A stretch of 64,000 nt of DNA from an uncultured Dysosmobacter sp. (GCA_934563745.1 CAKTHE010000008.1:1-64000), one strand, 5' to 3'; shown: positions 44,982-55,011, numbered from the stretch's first letter. A program made the numbers and translations. Notes: generated from the letters alone by a model not told the origin.

Positions 44982-45392
44982 ATGACACAGATTGCAACGG
45001 TTCAAAGAATTTTCAACAACGGCTATGCCGAGATCGCGGTGCCTCGAAAATCCGCCTGCGGACACGACTGTGAGGAGTGTGCCGGTTGCGGCATCAGCGG
45101 AACGTCGGTCTACGCCAAGGCCAGAAATCCGATCGGCGCCGCGCCGGGTCAGAAGGTTGTTGTGGAAAGCAGCAGCAAAAAGCTTCTGGGGATTGTTGCA
45201 CTGGTGTACTTTGTGCCGGTTTTGCTGTTTTTCGTGGGCTATTTTCTGGCGTTTGCCTGCTCGGCCCCGGCCGGGATCTGCTACCTGGCGGCCGCGGTGG
45301 GCTTTGCCGTGGGAATTGCTGTGGCGATTGGATATGACCGGCATATCAAGAAGCAGGGCGGCCTGAGCTTTACGATCGTGCGGCTGTTTTAA
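44982..45392 (+). CDS. SoxR-reducing system RseC family protein
   Basis: A 136-residue RseC/MucC-type membrane protein. A Cys cluster CGHDCEECAGCG (about 26-37) and a beta-rich front precede two transmembrane helices (about 65-85 and 90-112). In other bacteria RseC works with Rnf/Rsx electron-transport parts that reduce SoxR; no rnf genes are in this window. TTAAGGAGCG precedes the ATG. Runs with cdaR and DUF5685. Confidence 0.88.
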   Translation: MTQIATVQRIFNNGYAEIAVPRKSACGHDCEECAGCGISGTSVYAKARNPIGAAPGQKVVVESSSKKLLGIVALVYFVPVLLFFVGYFLAFACSAPAGICYLAAAVGFAVGIAVAIGYDRHIKKQGGLSFTIVRLF

Positions 45393-45394
45393 GC

Positions 45395-46303
45395 ATGTTC
45401 GGCTATGTGCTTCCGCCGCTTGACGCTTTGCCGCAGGAAGAAACACAGCGCTTCCGGGCGATCTACTGCGGGCTGTGCCATACACTGCGGAGACGGTACG
45501 GCTGGGCGGCCCGGTTTATTCTGAATTATGATTTTACGTTTTTGGCGATGCTGCTTTCAGATCCGCAGGAGCCGCTTTGCCGGGAAGGACGCTGCATTGC
45601 AAGCCCAGTCCGGAAGCGGTGCTATGCCGCTGCGACGCCGGCACTGGAGCTGGCGGCCGACGAAAGTGTGATCCTTACGTATTGGCAGCTGCGGGACGGG
45701 ATTGCGGATCACAGCTTTTTTAAGGGACTGAAATACCGGCTTGCCGCCGGGCTTCTGCGCCGGGCGTACCGGAAAGCACGCGGGATCCGCCCTGCCTTCG
45801 ATGAGGCCGTACGCCGGCAGCTGACAGAGCTTGCGGCGCTGGAAAAGGCCTGCTGCGCCTCCATCGATGCGGCGGCCGATCCCTTTGCCAGGCTTCTGGC
45901 GGCCGCCGCGGATGCTGCCGGGGACCCGACGCAGCGGCGCATTTTACAGCAGATCCTGTACCACCTGGGCCGGTGGGTCTATTTGATCGATGCGGCAGAC
46001 GACCTGGATGAGGATCGGACGAGCGGCAGCTATAATCCACTGCTTTACCGGTATGGTCTGCAGACGGGCCGGCTGGAGGGTGAAGACCGCAGGGCCTTTG
46101 CCGCGACGCTGGACCAGTCGATCCGAATGATTGAGGCGGCGTTTGAGCTGTGGGATTTCGGCTGCTGGCACGCCTTGCTGGAAAGCACGTTTTACGCCGG
46201 CCTTTTTCAGGTGGGAAAGGCTGTGCTGGATGGGACTTTTCAGTCCGGGCTCCAGATACGAAAGAAAGAAAAAACAAGATTGTTGAGGGACGTGCATGAG
46301 TGA
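45395..46303 (+). CDS. DUF5685 family protein
   Basis: A 302-residue protein of unknown function. The start [20 protein letters not shown] and [15 protein letters not shown] with conserved Cys residues match DUF5685, found in Clostridia together with a J-domain gene as here. Conserved [20 protein letters not shown] near 190 resembles a metal-or isoprenoid-type acidic patch, which is only a resemblance. A further Cys pair lies in [16 protein letters not shown]. It overlaps the J-domain gene by 8 bp. Confidence 0.85.
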   Translation: MFGYVLPPLDALPQEETQRFRAIYCGLCHTLRRRYGWAARFILNYDFTFLAMLLSDPQEPLCREGRCIASPVRKRCYAAATPALELAADESVILTYWQLRDGIADHSFFKGLKYRLAAGLLRRAYRKARGIRPAFDEAVRRQLTELAALEKACCASIDAAADPFARLLAAAADAAGDPTQRRILQQILYHLGRWVYLIDAADDLDEDRTSGSYNPLLYRYGLQTGRLEGEDRRAFAATLDQSIRMIEAAFELWDFGCWHALLESTFYAGLFQVGKAVLDGTFQSGLQIRKKEKTRLLRDVHE

Positions 46304-46928
46304 TCCGTATCAGGTTCTGGGTGTATCGGAGAGCGCCACAGATGAGGAAGTAAAAAAAGCTTATCTGAAGCTGGCGCGCAAATACCATCCGGATAATTAT
46401 CATGATAGCCCCCTGGAAGATCTGGCGCAGGAAAAGATGAAAGAGATCAACGCCGCCTACGAGCAGATCACAAAAATGCGGGGAACGGCAAAGGGCGGAG
46501 CATCCGGCAGCTATGGAACAGGCGGCCGCGGCGGCGCGTGGAGCGGGCAGACCTACAGCGGAAGCTCGGTTTTACAGCAGGTGCGCATTGCCATCAACAC
46601 AGGGGACCTGTCCCGGGCCGAGGCTCTGCTGGCCAATTACCAGGACCACAATGCGGAGTGGAACTTCCTGCGGGGAGTAGTGTGCTTTCGCCGCGGCTGG
46701 ATGGATGAGGCTAAGCGCTACTATGAAACGGCCTGCCAGATGGACCCGAACAACCGGGAATACCAGGCGGCGCTGGACTATATGGAAAACCGGGGCGAAC
46801 ATGCCTATCAGCCCGGAAATATGCCCTTCGGGACGGAAAACTGCGCTGTAAACGGCGACCTCTGCTCGAAGCTTTGCTGCGCATGGATGCTCTGCAATGG
46901 CTGCGGCTACGGTGTTTGGTGTATTTAA
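46296..46928 (+). CDS. J-domain (DnaJ-like) protein with TPR region and Cys-rich tail
   Basis: A 210-residue DnaK co-chaperone-like protein. The J domain (1-65) has [20 protein letters not shown] and the HPD motif in [12 protein letters not shown] Gly-rich linker ([16 protein letters not shown], about 67-82) leads to a TPR-like helical pair (about 95-165). The C-terminal 30 residues hold seven Cys (NC, LC, LCC, LC, GC, WC), a pattern kept in clostridial relatives and likely to bind metal or membrane. It is neither DnaJ proper nor CbpA, as it lacks the CxxCxGxG zinc domain. Confidence 0.88.
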   Translation: MSDPYQVLGVSESATDEEVKKAYLKLARKYHPDNYHDSPLEDLAQEKMKEINAAYEQITKMRGTAKGGASGSYGTGGRGGAWSGQTYSGSSVLQQVRIAINTGDLSRAEALLANYQDHNAEWNFLRGVVCFRRGWMDEAKRYYETACQMDPNNREYQAALDYMENRGEHAYQPGNMPFGTENCAVNGDLCSKLCCAWMLCNGCGYGVWCI

Positions 46929-46950
46929 AGGAAAGAGGAGGACAAGACCT

Positions 46951-47829
46951 GTGATCAAAAGCATGACCGGGTACGGGCGCGCCCGTGCGGTATTGAATAA
47001 GCGGGATATTACGGTGGAGATCCGCTCGGTGAACAACCGGTATTTGGATTGTACGGTCAAAATGCCGCGGATGTATTCCTTTGCGGAGGACGCTGTGCGC
47101 AAGCATGTGCAGAAGGCGGTTTCCAGAGGCAAGGTGGACGTGTTTATCACGGTGGATGCTTCGGCTGCCGATGTGGCTGTGGTGCAGGTGAATGAGGACC
47201 TGGCCAGAGGATACATCGCGGCGCTGCAGAAGCTGGCGGCGCTGTGCGGGACCCCAAGCGCGGTTTCCCCGGAGCAGCTGGCCCGCATGCCGGATGTGCT
47301 GGGCGTGACCAAGCAGGACGAGGATCTGGAGACGGTCAGCAGCGACCTTTGCAGCGTTCTGGATGAGGCACTGGCGGCCTATAATACGATGCGTGCGGTC
47401 GAGGGCCGGAAGCTTATGGAGGATATTGCCGGGCGGCTGGACACGATCGAGGGCCTGACCGGACAGGTGGAGCAGCGCTCTCCGGAATGCGTGAGCGAAT
47501 ACCGGCAAAAGCTGACGGCCCGTATGCAGGAGGTTTTGCAGAGCACCTCCATCGACGAGCAGCGCATCCTGACGGAGGCTGCCATCTATGCGGACAAGAT
47601 CGCAGTGGATGAAGAGACGGTCCGCCTGCGCAGCCATGTGGCGCAGCTGCGGCAGATGCTGCTTTCCGATGAGCCGATGGGCCGCAAGATGGACTTCCTG
47701 ATCCAGGAGGTCAACCGGGAAGCAAATACCACCGGCTCCAAGTGCAACGATGTTTCCATCGCGCAGGTGGTGGTCAACCTGAAAGCGGAGGTTGAAAAGA
47801 TACGCGAACAGGTTCAGAATGTGGAGTAA
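46951..47829 (+). CDS. yicC: YicC/YloC family endoribonuclease
   Basis: A 292-residue protein of the YicC family, whose members cleave RNA in E. coli and Bacillus. IKSMTGYGRA (2-11), SVNNRYLD near 26 and the C-terminal MDFLIQEVNREANTTGSKC (about 252-270) are signatures. It uses a GTG start at 46951 preceded by GAGGAGGAC. First gene of the conserved yicC-remA-gmk-rpoZ-priA run. Confidence 0.93.
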   Translation: MIKSMTGYGRARAVLNKRDITVEIRSVNNRYLDCTVKMPRMYSFAEDAVRKHVQKAVSRGKVDVFITVDASAADVAVVQVNEDLARGYIAALQKLAALCGTPSAVSPEQLARMPDVLGVTKQDEDLETVSSDLCSVLDEALAAYNTMRAVEGRKLMEDIAGRLDTIEGLTGQVEQRSPECVSEYRQKLTARMQEVLQSTSIDEQRILTEAAIYADKIAVDEETVRLRSHVAQLRQMLLSDEPMGRKMDFLIQEVNREANTTGSKCNDVSIAQVVVNLKAEVEKIREQVQNVE

Positions 47830-47841
47830 GCGAGGACGGCT

Positions 47842-48099
47842 ATGAAACTGATCCCCATTGGGTTTGGAAGCTTTGTTTCGGAAGAGCGTCTGGTCGCTGT
47901 GGTGGGACCGGACTCCGCGCCGATCAAACGCCTGATTCAGGAGTCGCGGGAGCGGGGCATGCTGATCGACGCGACCTACGGCCGCAAAACGGCATCGATC
48001 TTTGTGATGGACAGCGACCATGTGATTCTTTCCGCGCTCCCGGCGGAAAAGCTTTTGGCCCGGTTTCAGGCTGAGACTGAAGAAAAGGAGGCGCCCTGA
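47842..48099 (+). CDS. remA: RemA/DUF370 extracellular matrix regulator
   Basis: An 85-residue DNA-binding protein. [21 protein letters not shown] and [16 protein letters not shown] (about 37-52) match RemA, which in Bacillus activates biofilm-matrix and osmoprotection genes. Overlaps gmk by one base (TGATG). Conserved order yicC-remA-gmk supports the call. Confidence 0.92.
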   Translation: MKLIPIGFGSFVSEERLVAVVGPDSAPIKRLIQESRERGMLIDATYGRKTASIFVMDSDHVILSALPAEKLLARFQAETEEKEAP

Positions 48100-48695
48100 T
48101 GAAAAAAGGAAAGACCTTTATTATTTCCGGACCTTCTGGAGTGGGAAAGAGCACGGTGCTCAAAGCCCTGCTGGACAAGCGGAAGGACCTTTATTTTTCC
48201 ATTTCGGCAACAACCCGCCCGCCGCGTCCCGGCGAGATCGACGGGGTGCATTATCATTTTCTGGACGTGGATACGTTCCGGAAATGGATCGCAGATGACG
48301 ACTTTTTGGAGTACGCGGAATACGTTGGGAATTTTTACGGAACGCCCAAGAAATTTGTGGATATCGCCATGAACCGGGGCCAGGATGTTATTCTGGATAT
48401 TGAGGTGCAGGGTGCGATCCAGGTGTGCAGCAAGCGTCCGGACACGGTGCGTGTCTTCATTGCGCCGCCGTCCTGGTCGGAGTTGGAGCGCCGCCTGACG
48501 GAGCGCGGAACCGATACGCCGGAAAAGGTACAAAAACGTTTGCTCCGGGCCAAGGTAGAGTTCCAGACGGCCCATACTTATGACTATTTTGTCATCAATG
48601 ACACGGTGGAAGAGGCGGTCCGGGAGCTGGACGCGATTATCACCGCGGAACACTGCAAACCGAAAGAACGGATGGAGATTCTGAACAGCCATTGA
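48099..48695 (+). CDS. gmk: Guanylate kinase
   Basis: GMP kinase of 198 residues. P-loop FIISGPSGVGKSTVLKAL (about 6-23), SATTRPPRPGEIDGVHYHF near 36, and EYVGNFYGTPKKFVD near 68 for GMP binding. Family length. RAKVEFQ in the lid region. Confidence 0.97.
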   Translation: MKKGKTFIISGPSGVGKSTVLKALLDKRKDLYFSISATTRPPRPGEIDGVHYHFLDVDTFRKWIADDDFLEYAEYVGNFYGTPKKFVDIAMNRGQDVILDIEVQGAIQVCSKRPDTVRVFIAPPSWSELERRLTERGTDTPEKVQKRLLRAKVEFQTAHTYDYFVINDTVEEAVRELDAIITAEHCKPKERMEILNSH

Positions 48696-48775
48696 GGCCG
48701 GAGCGGAATGCTCCCCGTTTGAATAAATCCATAATCTGAATATCGCCCCGCGGGGCAGAATGGAAGTATGTAATT

Positions 48776-49003
48776 ATGATGCTGTATCCTGCAATGAGTA
48801 AACTGACGAGTTATATTCCGAACCGCTATATGCTGGTGACGGTTGTGGCCCGCCGCGCCCGCCAGATCGCTGAGGAATCGGAAGAGACCGGCATTAAGCT
48901 GGAAGAAAAGCCCGTGACGCTGGCGATCCATGAGGTGGCGGACGGAAAGCTGGATGCCAGCCATATGGATTTGACGATTGAAGAAGACCAGACGGCCGAG
49001 TAA
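48776..49003 (+). CDS. rpoZ: RNA polymerase subunit omega
   Basis: A 75-residue subunit that helps assemble RNA polymerase. NRYMLVTVVARRARQIAEE (about 17-35) is the omega signature and KPVTLAIHEVADGKL follows. The start may be ATG 48776 or 48779. It stands between gmk and priA; coaBC, present here in many Firmicutes, is absent. Confidence 0.93.
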   Translation: MMLYPAMSKLTSYIPNRYMLVTVVARRARQIAEESEETGIKLEEKPVTLAIHEVADGKLDASHMDLTIEEDQTAE

Positions 49004-49026
49004 CGTCTGCAAATGGGGGGAACGGT

Positions 49027-51486
49027 ATGGAAACTGCTGAAATTGCGAAAATTGCAGTTGCCGCCGCCCCCTATTCCGTTGACAAGCCCTACGATTATCT
49101 GGTTCCGGAAGCGCTGGCTCAAACGGCGCTCCCGGGCAGCCGGGTGAACGTTCCGTTTGGAAAGGGCAACCGCACGTCGGAGGGGATCGTGCTCCAGCGG
49201 CTGCACGGTGCGAAGATGCCCGGTCTGAAGGCGATTTCCGCCGTGCTGGATCCGGAACCGGTTTTGGATGCCTCTGGGCTTTCTCTGGCCCTTTGGATGC
49301 GCCGCCGGTATTTCTGCACGTTTTTTGAGGCGGCCAAAACCATTTTACCCTCCGGGCTTTGGTACCGCTTTCGGACGGTTTACCGGCTGACGGAAGAGGC
49401 CGGGAAGGCAGCGGACATGCCGGCGCGGCCGGAGGAGCAGACAGTGCTGCAGGCGCTGCAGGCGTTGGGCGGCAGCGCGGAAGAGGCAGCGATCCAGAAG
49501 GCTTGCGGCGGGATTCCGGTGACGGAGCTTTTAAAAGCGCTTTGCCGCCGCGGAATGCTGGAGGAGGATTGCTCCGCCCGGCGCAGAGTACACGATAAAA
49601 CCCGCCGCATGGCGGAGCTTGCTATGGAAGCGGAGGATGCGCTGGCCCTGGTGCAGGCAAAACGGGGAACCTCTCCGGTCCGGAAGGAGATCGTTTTGCT
49701 GCTGGCATCGGAGGGGCAGGCATCTGCCGCCGATCTTTGCTATTATACGGGTGCTTCCATGCGGATGCTGCAAAGCCTGGAGCGGGCCGGCGTGATCCGG
49801 CTTACGGAGGAAGAAGTCCTGCGTGTGCCGGAGCTTCCCAGTGACTGTTCGGGGGAGCCAATCCGCCTGAACGAGGAGCAGGAGGTGGCGTTTTCCGATA
49901 TTCTGAGCCTGATCGACGCAGGCAGGCCCGGCGCCGCGCTGCTGGAGGGTGTGACCGGAAGCGGGAAGACGCAGGTTTATATCCGGCTGTGCCAGGAGGT
50001 GCTGCAGCGGGGCCGCAGCGCCATGGTGCTGGTCCCGGAAATCGTTTTGACGCCGCAGATGATGGCCCGGTTTTCCGCATATTTCGGTGACCGTGCGGCC
50101 ATGCTGCACAGCGGTCTTCGCATGTCTGAGCGATACGACCAATGGAAACGGATCCGGCGGGGTGAAGTGCAGCTGGTGCTGGGAACGCGGTCTGCCGTGT
50201 TTGCCCCCCTGCAGAAGATCGGACTTATGATTCTGGATGAGGAGCAGGAGAGCAGCTATTGTTCCGAAAATCCTCCACGCTATCACGCGCGGGAGATCGC
50301 TCAGTTCCGCTGTGGGCAGGAGGGAGCGGCTTTGGTCCTCGGCTCGGCGACGCCCTCGGTGGAGAGTGCCTATCGGGCCCGACAGGGCGACTACCGGCAT
50401 GAGCTGCTGCGCCGGCGCTATAACGACCGGGGCTTGCCGGAGGTTCTGATCGTGGACCAGCGCCGGGAGATTCGCCGCGGAAATGCCGGGATCATCAGCG
50501 AGGTGCTCCGGGCGGAGCTGGAGAAGAATCTGGCTGCGGGTGAGCAGAGCATTCTGCTGCTGAACCGCCGGGGAAACAGCCGCATGCTTTTGTGCGGGGA
50601 ATGCGGACGGGCGCCGGAATGCCCGCGCTGCTCCACGGCTCTGACCTATCATTCCGCCAATGGCCGGCTGATGTGCCACTACTGCGGACATTCCGAACGG
50701 GCCGCTGCCCGCTGTCCTTATTGCGGCGGCATTATGAAACCGGTGGGGATCGGGACGCAGAAAGCAGAGGAGGAGCTGCATCGGCTGTTTCCTGAAACGC
50801 AGGTGCTTCGTATGGATGCGGATACTGCGGCAGACGGCCACGAACGGCTGCTGCGGGAGTTTGAAGAAAAAAAGATCCCCATTTTGCTGGGGACGCAAAT
50901 GGTGGCCAAGGGACTGGACTTCCCGGATGTTACGCTGGTAGGGGTGCTCAGTGCGGACACTTCTTTGTATGTGGATCACTACCGGGCTGCCGAGCGGACC
51001 TTCAGCCTTCTCACACAGGTGGTTGGAAGGGCCGGACGTGGAGATCGGAGCGGCCGTGCGGTGATCCAGACCTATACGCCGGATAACGCCGTGATTCAGG
51101 CGGCAGCCCGGCAGGACTATGAGAGCTTCTATGAAAGCGAGATTCGTCTGCGGCGGCTGCGGCGCTGTCCGCCCTTTGCGGATCTGTTCACATTTACCGT
51201 TTCCGGAACCGATGAAGCTGCGGTGCTGCGCGGTGCGGTGGCCGTGCGGGAGCATCTGCGCCGTGTATTTCCGCCGGGGGATCCGGAGGAAGGGGACCCG
51301 GAGATTCTGGGTCCGGCTCCGGCTCCGGTTTTAAAAGTGAACAACCGCTACCGCTACCGGGTCACGCTGACGGGCCGCAATTCCAGAAAGACCCGGGAGA
51401 AGATCGGGGCGCTGCTGCGGGCCTTCCCGCAGCGGAAAGAGTTCCGAAAGCTGAATATTTTTGTGGATTGCAATGCTCCGGAATAA
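49027..51486 (+). CDS. priA: Primosomal protein N' (PriA helicase)
   Basis: Replication-restart helicase of 819 residues. The N-terminal 3'BD (about 8-105, YDYLVPEAL, GSRVNVPFGKGN) is followed by a winged-helix part, then the helicase core: Walker A GVTGSGKTQVY near 306, DEEQESSY near 403 (Gln where many PriA have His) and SATPS. A zinc-binding insert with four CxxC pairs starts near 523 (CGECG, CPRC, CHYC, CPYCGG). GTQMVAKGLDFP and QVVGRAGR close the core. Confidence 0.96.
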   Translation: METAEIAKIAVAAAPYSVDKPYDYLVPEALAQTALPGSRVNVPFGKGNRTSEGIVLQRLHGAKMPGLKAISAVLDPEPVLDASGLSLALWMRRRYFCTFFEAAKTILPSGLWYRFRTVYRLTEEAGKAADMPARPEEQTVLQALQALGGSAEEAAIQKACGGIPVTELLKALCRRGMLEEDCSARRRVHDKTRRMAELAMEAEDALALVQAKRGTSPVRKEIVLLLASEGQASAADLCYYTGASMRMLQSLERAGVIRLTEEEVLRVPELPSDCSGEPIRLNEEQEVAFSDILSLIDAGRPGAALLEGVTGSGKTQVYIRLCQEVLQRGRSAMVLVPEIVLTPQMMARFSAYFGDRAAMLHSGLRMSERYDQWKRIRRGEVQLVLGTRSAVFAPLQKIGLMILDEEQESSYCSENPPRYHAREIAQFRCGQEGAALVLGSATPSVESAYRARQGDYRHELLRRRYNDRGLPEVLIVDQRREIRRGNAGIISEVLRAELEKNLAAGEQSILLLNRRGNSRMLLCGECGRAPECPRCSTALTYHSANGRLMCHYCGHSERAAARCPYCGGIMKPVGIGTQKAEEELHRLFPETQVLRMDADTAADGHERLLREFEEKKIPILLGTQMVAKGLDFPDVTLVGVLSADTSLYVDHYRAAERTFSLLTQVVGRAGRGDRSGRAVIQTYTPDNAVIQAAARQDYESFYESEIRLRRLRRCPPFADLFTFTVSGTDEAAVLRGAVAVREHLRRVFPPGDPEEGDPEILGPAPAPVLKVNNRYRYRVTLTGRNSRKTREKIGALLRAFPQRKEFRKLNIFVDCNAPE

Positions 51487-51514
51487 ACGGAGCGGGCAGG
51501 GAGGTTAAAAAAGC

Positions 51515-52012
51515 ATGGCTTTGAGAAAAATTGTACTGCAGGGCGATGAGTGCCTGGAAAAGGTCTGCCGGCCTGTGACGGAATATAATCAGCGTCTGCA
51601 CGACTTGCTGGACGATATGCGCGAGACCCTGATTGAGGCCAACGGGGCCGGGCTTGCGGCGCCCCAGGTCGGGGTCCTGCGGCGGATCTGCCTGGTTCTG
51701 GATGAGCAGGATGACAGCTTTGTAGAGCTGATCAATCCGGAGATTGTGGAGACCAGCGGCGAGCAGACCGGCTTGGAAGGCTGTCTGAGCATTCCGGGAA
51801 AATATGCGATCGTGACCCGGCCCAACCGGGTGCGGATCCGTGCGTTTGACCGGAACGGCGTTCCCTTTGAGATGGAGCGGGAGGGGCTGACGGCCCGGGC
51901 TTTTTGCCATGAGACGGAACACCTGGACGGACACCTGTTTATCGAGCATGCAGACCGGTTCCTGACGGATGAGGAGCTGCAGGCTTATGTGGAGGAGGAA
52001 CAGGGTGAGTAA
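51515..52012 (+). CDS. def: Peptide deformylase
   Basis: Metallo-enzyme of 165 residues that removes the N-formyl group from new proteins. Motif 1 GAGLAAPQVG near 45, motif 2 EGCLSIPG near 89 (Cys ligand), motif 3 HETEHLDGHLF near 132 (HExxH). GGGAGG precedes the ATG. It overlaps fmt, whose product adds the formyl group to initiator tRNA, by 8 bp. Confidence 0.96.
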   Translation: MALRKIVLQGDECLEKVCRPVTEYNQRLHDLLDDMRETLIEANGAGLAAPQVGVLRRICLVLDEQDDSFVELINPEIVETSGEQTGLEGCLSIPGKYAIVTRPNRVRIRAFDRNGVPFEMEREGLTARAFCHETEHLDGHLFIEHADRFLTDEELQAYVEEEQGE

Positions 52013-52940
52013 GACAAAGATCCTCTTCATGGGGACTCCGGATTTTGCAGTGGCTTCCCTGCGCCGCCTGGTGGAGGATGGCTATACGGTCTGCGGCGTT
52101 TTTACGCAGCCGGATAAGCCAAAGAACCGCGGCATGAAGCTTATACCATCGCCTGTAAAGGAATATGCCATGACACAGGAAATCCCGGTTTTCCAGCCCG
52201 CACGCATTCGCGAGGAGGAGGCTGTGGGCACGGTGCGGGCGCTGCAGCCGGACCTGATTGTGACCGTTGCCTACGGACAGATCCTGCCGGAGGAGATTTT
52301 GCAGATGCCGCGTCTGGGGGCGATCAATGTGCATGCCTCCCTGCTTCCGAAGTACCGGGGGGCTGCGCCCATCAACTGGGCGATCCTGAACGGTGAGAGG
52401 GAAACAGGCGTTTCCATCATGTATATGGTCCGGGAGCTGGATGCCGGCGACGTGATCCATGTGTGCAAAACGGAGATTGGGCCGGACGAGGATGCCCCGT
52501 CTTTGTGGAACCGTCTGGCGGCGCTGGGGGCCCAGGCTCTGAGCGAGACGGTTCCGGCGCTGGAAAACGGCACGGCGTCCGCCGAGCCCCAGGATGCGGC
52601 CCACAGCACGTATGCTCCGATGCTCAGCCGAGCACTGTCGCCGATGGACTGGACGAAGCCGGCGGCGGAGCTGCACAATCAGGTGCGCGGGCTGATTCCC
52701 TGGCCGTGTGCCAGCGCGTGTCTGGACGGAAAAGAATTCAAAATTTTTAAGACGCTTCCGGGCGGGCGGACCGCCGCGGCACCCGGTACGCTGCTGCAGG
52801 CCGGAAAAGCAGGGATCGAGGTCGCCTGCGGGGATGGACAGAGTCTGCGGATCCTGGAGCTGCAGGCCGCGGGCGGAAAGCGAATGGCGGCCGCGGACTA
52901 TCTGCGGGGACATCCCATCCGGATCGGAGAGAAGGAGTAA
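52005..52940 (+). CDS. fmt: Methionyl-tRNA formyltransferase
   Basis: A 311-residue enzyme. TKILFMGTPDFAVASLRRL (about 4-22) and the folate/catalytic segment INVHASLLPKYRGAAPINWA near 105-124 are typical, with DAGDVI following. The C-terminal OB-like domain contacts tRNA. GTG start at 52005 with GGAGGAGG upstream. Confidence 0.96.
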   Translation: MSKTKILFMGTPDFAVASLRRLVEDGYTVCGVFTQPDKPKNRGMKLIPSPVKEYAMTQEIPVFQPARIREEEAVGTVRALQPDLIVTVAYGQILPEEILQMPRLGAINVHASLLPKYRGAAPINWAILNGERETGVSIMYMVRELDAGDVIHVCKTEIGPDEDAPSLWNRLAALGAQALSETVPALENGTASAEPQDAAHSTYAPMLSRALSPMDWTKPAAELHNQVRGLIPWPCASACLDGKEFKIFKTLPGGRTAAAPGTLLQAGKAGIEVACGDGQSLRILELQAAGGKRMAAADYLRGHPIRIGEKE

Positions 52941-52942
52941 CC

Positions 52943-53683
52943 ATGCCGTATTACAATGACTACGGATATTTTCTTGCCAATAATCTTTACTGTGTGGCGC
53001 TGATTCCGGTGCTGCTTTTATCACTGTGGGCCCAGATGAAGGTCAGCTCCAGCTTCCGCCGGTACCAGGCTGTGAATAACCGCAGGCACATGACCGGCTG
53101 CGAAGCGGCGGAGACGGTGCTGCGCGGAAACGGCGTTTATGACGTGGAGATCCGCTGTGTGCGCGGAGAGCTGACCGATCATTACGATCCCCGCGACAAT
53201 ACGATCTATCTTTCCGAAGCGGTGTACGGCGTGCCGACCATCGCAGCGGTGGGGGTCGCGGCCCACGAGGCCGGCCACGCGGTCCAGTATGCCCAGGGCT
53301 ATGGGCCGGTGCGGCTGCGCAGTGCCATTGTTCCGGCGACGCAGATCGGGTCCCGGGCGTCTTTCGCCCTGCTGCTGATCGGCATGCTTCTTTACAGTCA
53401 GACGCTGTTCTTGGCAGGAATTTTGCTGTTTTCATTGACGACCGTCTTTCAGCTGATCACGCTGCCGGTGGAATTTAACGCTTCAAACCGCGCGCTTGCT
53501 GCGATCGAGGGCCAGCAGCTTTTGGATGAGGAGGAGCTGCGTGGAGCGCGCTCGGTGCTGCGCGCGGCTGCGCTGACCTATGTGGCGGCCCTGCTGATGT
53601 CCGTGCTGCAGCTTTTGCGCTATGTGCTGATCTTCCTTGCCCGCGGGGGAGGAAACCGGCGCAGCGGCGGAGGCAGACGATGA
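52943..53683 (+). CDS. Neutral zinc metallopeptidase, YugP family
   Basis: A 246-residue membrane zinc protease. An N-terminal helix (NLYCVALIPVLLLSLWAQM) precedes the soluble part; the zinc motif is AAHEAGHAVQYA (HExxH) near 110. Two or three further helices follow, and a PVEFNASNRAL segment near 178 is conserved. The tail is basic and Gly-rich. Its substrate is unknown. It starts 2 bp after fmt with AGAAGGAG and overlaps rsmB by 4 bp; this position between fmt and rsmB is frequent in Firmicutes. Confidence 0.9.
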   Translation: MPYYNDYGYFLANNLYCVALIPVLLLSLWAQMKVSSSFRRYQAVNNRRHMTGCEAAETVLRGNGVYDVEIRCVRGELTDHYDPRDNTIYLSEAVYGVPTIAAVGVAAHEAGHAVQYAQGYGPVRLRSAIVPATQIGSRASFALLLIGMLLYSQTLFLAGILLFSLTTVFQLITLPVEFNASNRALAAIEGQQLLDEEELRGARSVLRAAALTYVAALLMSVLQLLRYVLIFLARGGGNRRSGGGRR

Positions 53684-55011
53684 TCCGGGTCACTGCGCGG
53701 GGAACGGCCCTGCAGGTTTTGCTGGCCTGCCGTACCGCCGGCGCCTGGGCAGATGCAAGCCTGAAGGCGCAGTTGGAAAAAAACGCGCTCTCCCAGGCGG
53801 ATGCGGCGCTGGCCAGCCGGATCGTTTACGGTGTAATGCAGAATCAGCTACTGCTGGACTATTGGCTGGCCCCGTTTTGTACGCAGAAGCTGTCCCATTT
53901 GCAGACTCCGCTGCCGGAGATTCTGCGCATCGGGGCTTATCAGATATTATTTCTGGAAAAAGTGCCGGACCGGGCCGCGGTCAATGAAGCAGTGGAGCTT
54001 ACGAAGGAAGCGGGAAGAGGGAAGGCTGCCGGATTGGTCAATGCGGTATTGCGGGCTCTGTCCCGCAATAAGCACCAGCTGCCGCAGCCTGAGGGAGATC
54101 CCGTGCGGCGTCTGTCCATTGTATATAGCCATCCCAAGTGGTTGGTAAAGCGGCTTATGCCCCTGCTTGGCCCGGAGGAGACGGAGCAGTTTCTTGCGGC
54201 AAACAATGCCGTCGCACCCCTGAGTGTGCGGGTGAATCCCTGCAGAACGGATCCGGAGGCACTGCTCCGTGAGCTGGATGCGGCCGGGATCCGGGTGCAG
54301 CCGCACCCCTGGGTGCCCGGCAGTCTGGAGCTTTTGGGCGCAGGTGATGTGACGCGTCTGCCTTCTTTTCAGGCAGGAAGCTTTTTTGTTCAGGATGCGG
54401 CGGCATCGCTGGTGGCGGCCGTGGCTGCTCCGCAGCCGGGCAGCCGGGTGATCGACCTGTGTGCGGCGCCCGGCGGGAAGTCGTTTGGCCTGGCGGCTGC
54501 CATGAAGGATCAGGGTTCGGTCACGGCCTGTGATTTGCACGCCAATAAGCTTAAGCGGGTGGAGGCAGGGGCGGCGCGCCTCGGCTTTTCGTGCATTGAA
54601 ACCTGCTGCGCCGATGGGCGGGTGTTCCGCCCGGAGTGGGCGGAGTCCGCAGATCTGGTCGTTGCTGACGTTCCCTGTTCCGGTCTGGGCGTGATCCGGA
54701 AAAAGCCGGACATCCGCTATAAAAAGCCGGACGATCTTCTGATGATGCCGGTGATCCAGAGTGCGATTCTGGAAAATGCCGCCGCTTATGTGCGTCCGGG
54801 CGGGCAGCTGATCTATTCGACCTGCACCGTCCTGCCGGAGGAGAACGAGCAGGTGACCGACGCATTCTTGGCGGAGCATCCGGACTTTTCCCGGGAAAAC
54901 TTTGAGCTTCCGGCTCCGGTCGGTACGGTCCCCGGACAGATCACTCTCTGGCCGCAGCGTCATGGGACCGATGGCTTTTACATCTGCCGCATGCGGCGAA
55001 AGGACAGTTGA
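53680..55011 (+). CDS. rsmB: 16S rRNA (cytosine-967-C5)-methyltransferase
   Basis: A 443-residue RsmB/Sun methyltransferase. The N-terminal NusB-like RNA-binding domain (about 4-130) is followed by the SAM domain with VIDLCAAPGGKSFGLAAAM near 268. The two catalytic cysteines are in DVPCSGLGVIRKKPD near 335 and IYSTCTVLPEENE near 385. Overlaps the protease gene by 4 bp; rlmN begins directly after its stop. Confidence 0.95.
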   Translation: MIRVTARGTALQVLLACRTAGAWADASLKAQLEKNALSQADAALASRIVYGVMQNQLLLDYWLAPFCTQKLSHLQTPLPEILRIGAYQILFLEKVPDRAAVNEAVELTKEAGRGKAAGLVNAVLRALSRNKHQLPQPEGDPVRRLSIVYSHPKWLVKRLMPLLGPEETEQFLAANNAVAPLSVRVNPCRTDPEALLRELDAAGIRVQPHPWVPGSLELLGAGDVTRLPSFQAGSFFVQDAAASLVAAVAAPQPGSRVIDLCAAPGGKSFGLAAAMKDQGSVTACDLHANKLKRVEAGAARLGFSCIETCCADGRVFRPEWAESADLVVADVPCSGLGVIRKKPDIRYKKPDDLLMMPVIQSAILENAAAYVRPGGQLIYSTCTVLPEENEQVTDAFLAEHPDFSRENFELPAPVGTVPGQITLWPQRHGTDGFYICRMRRKDS

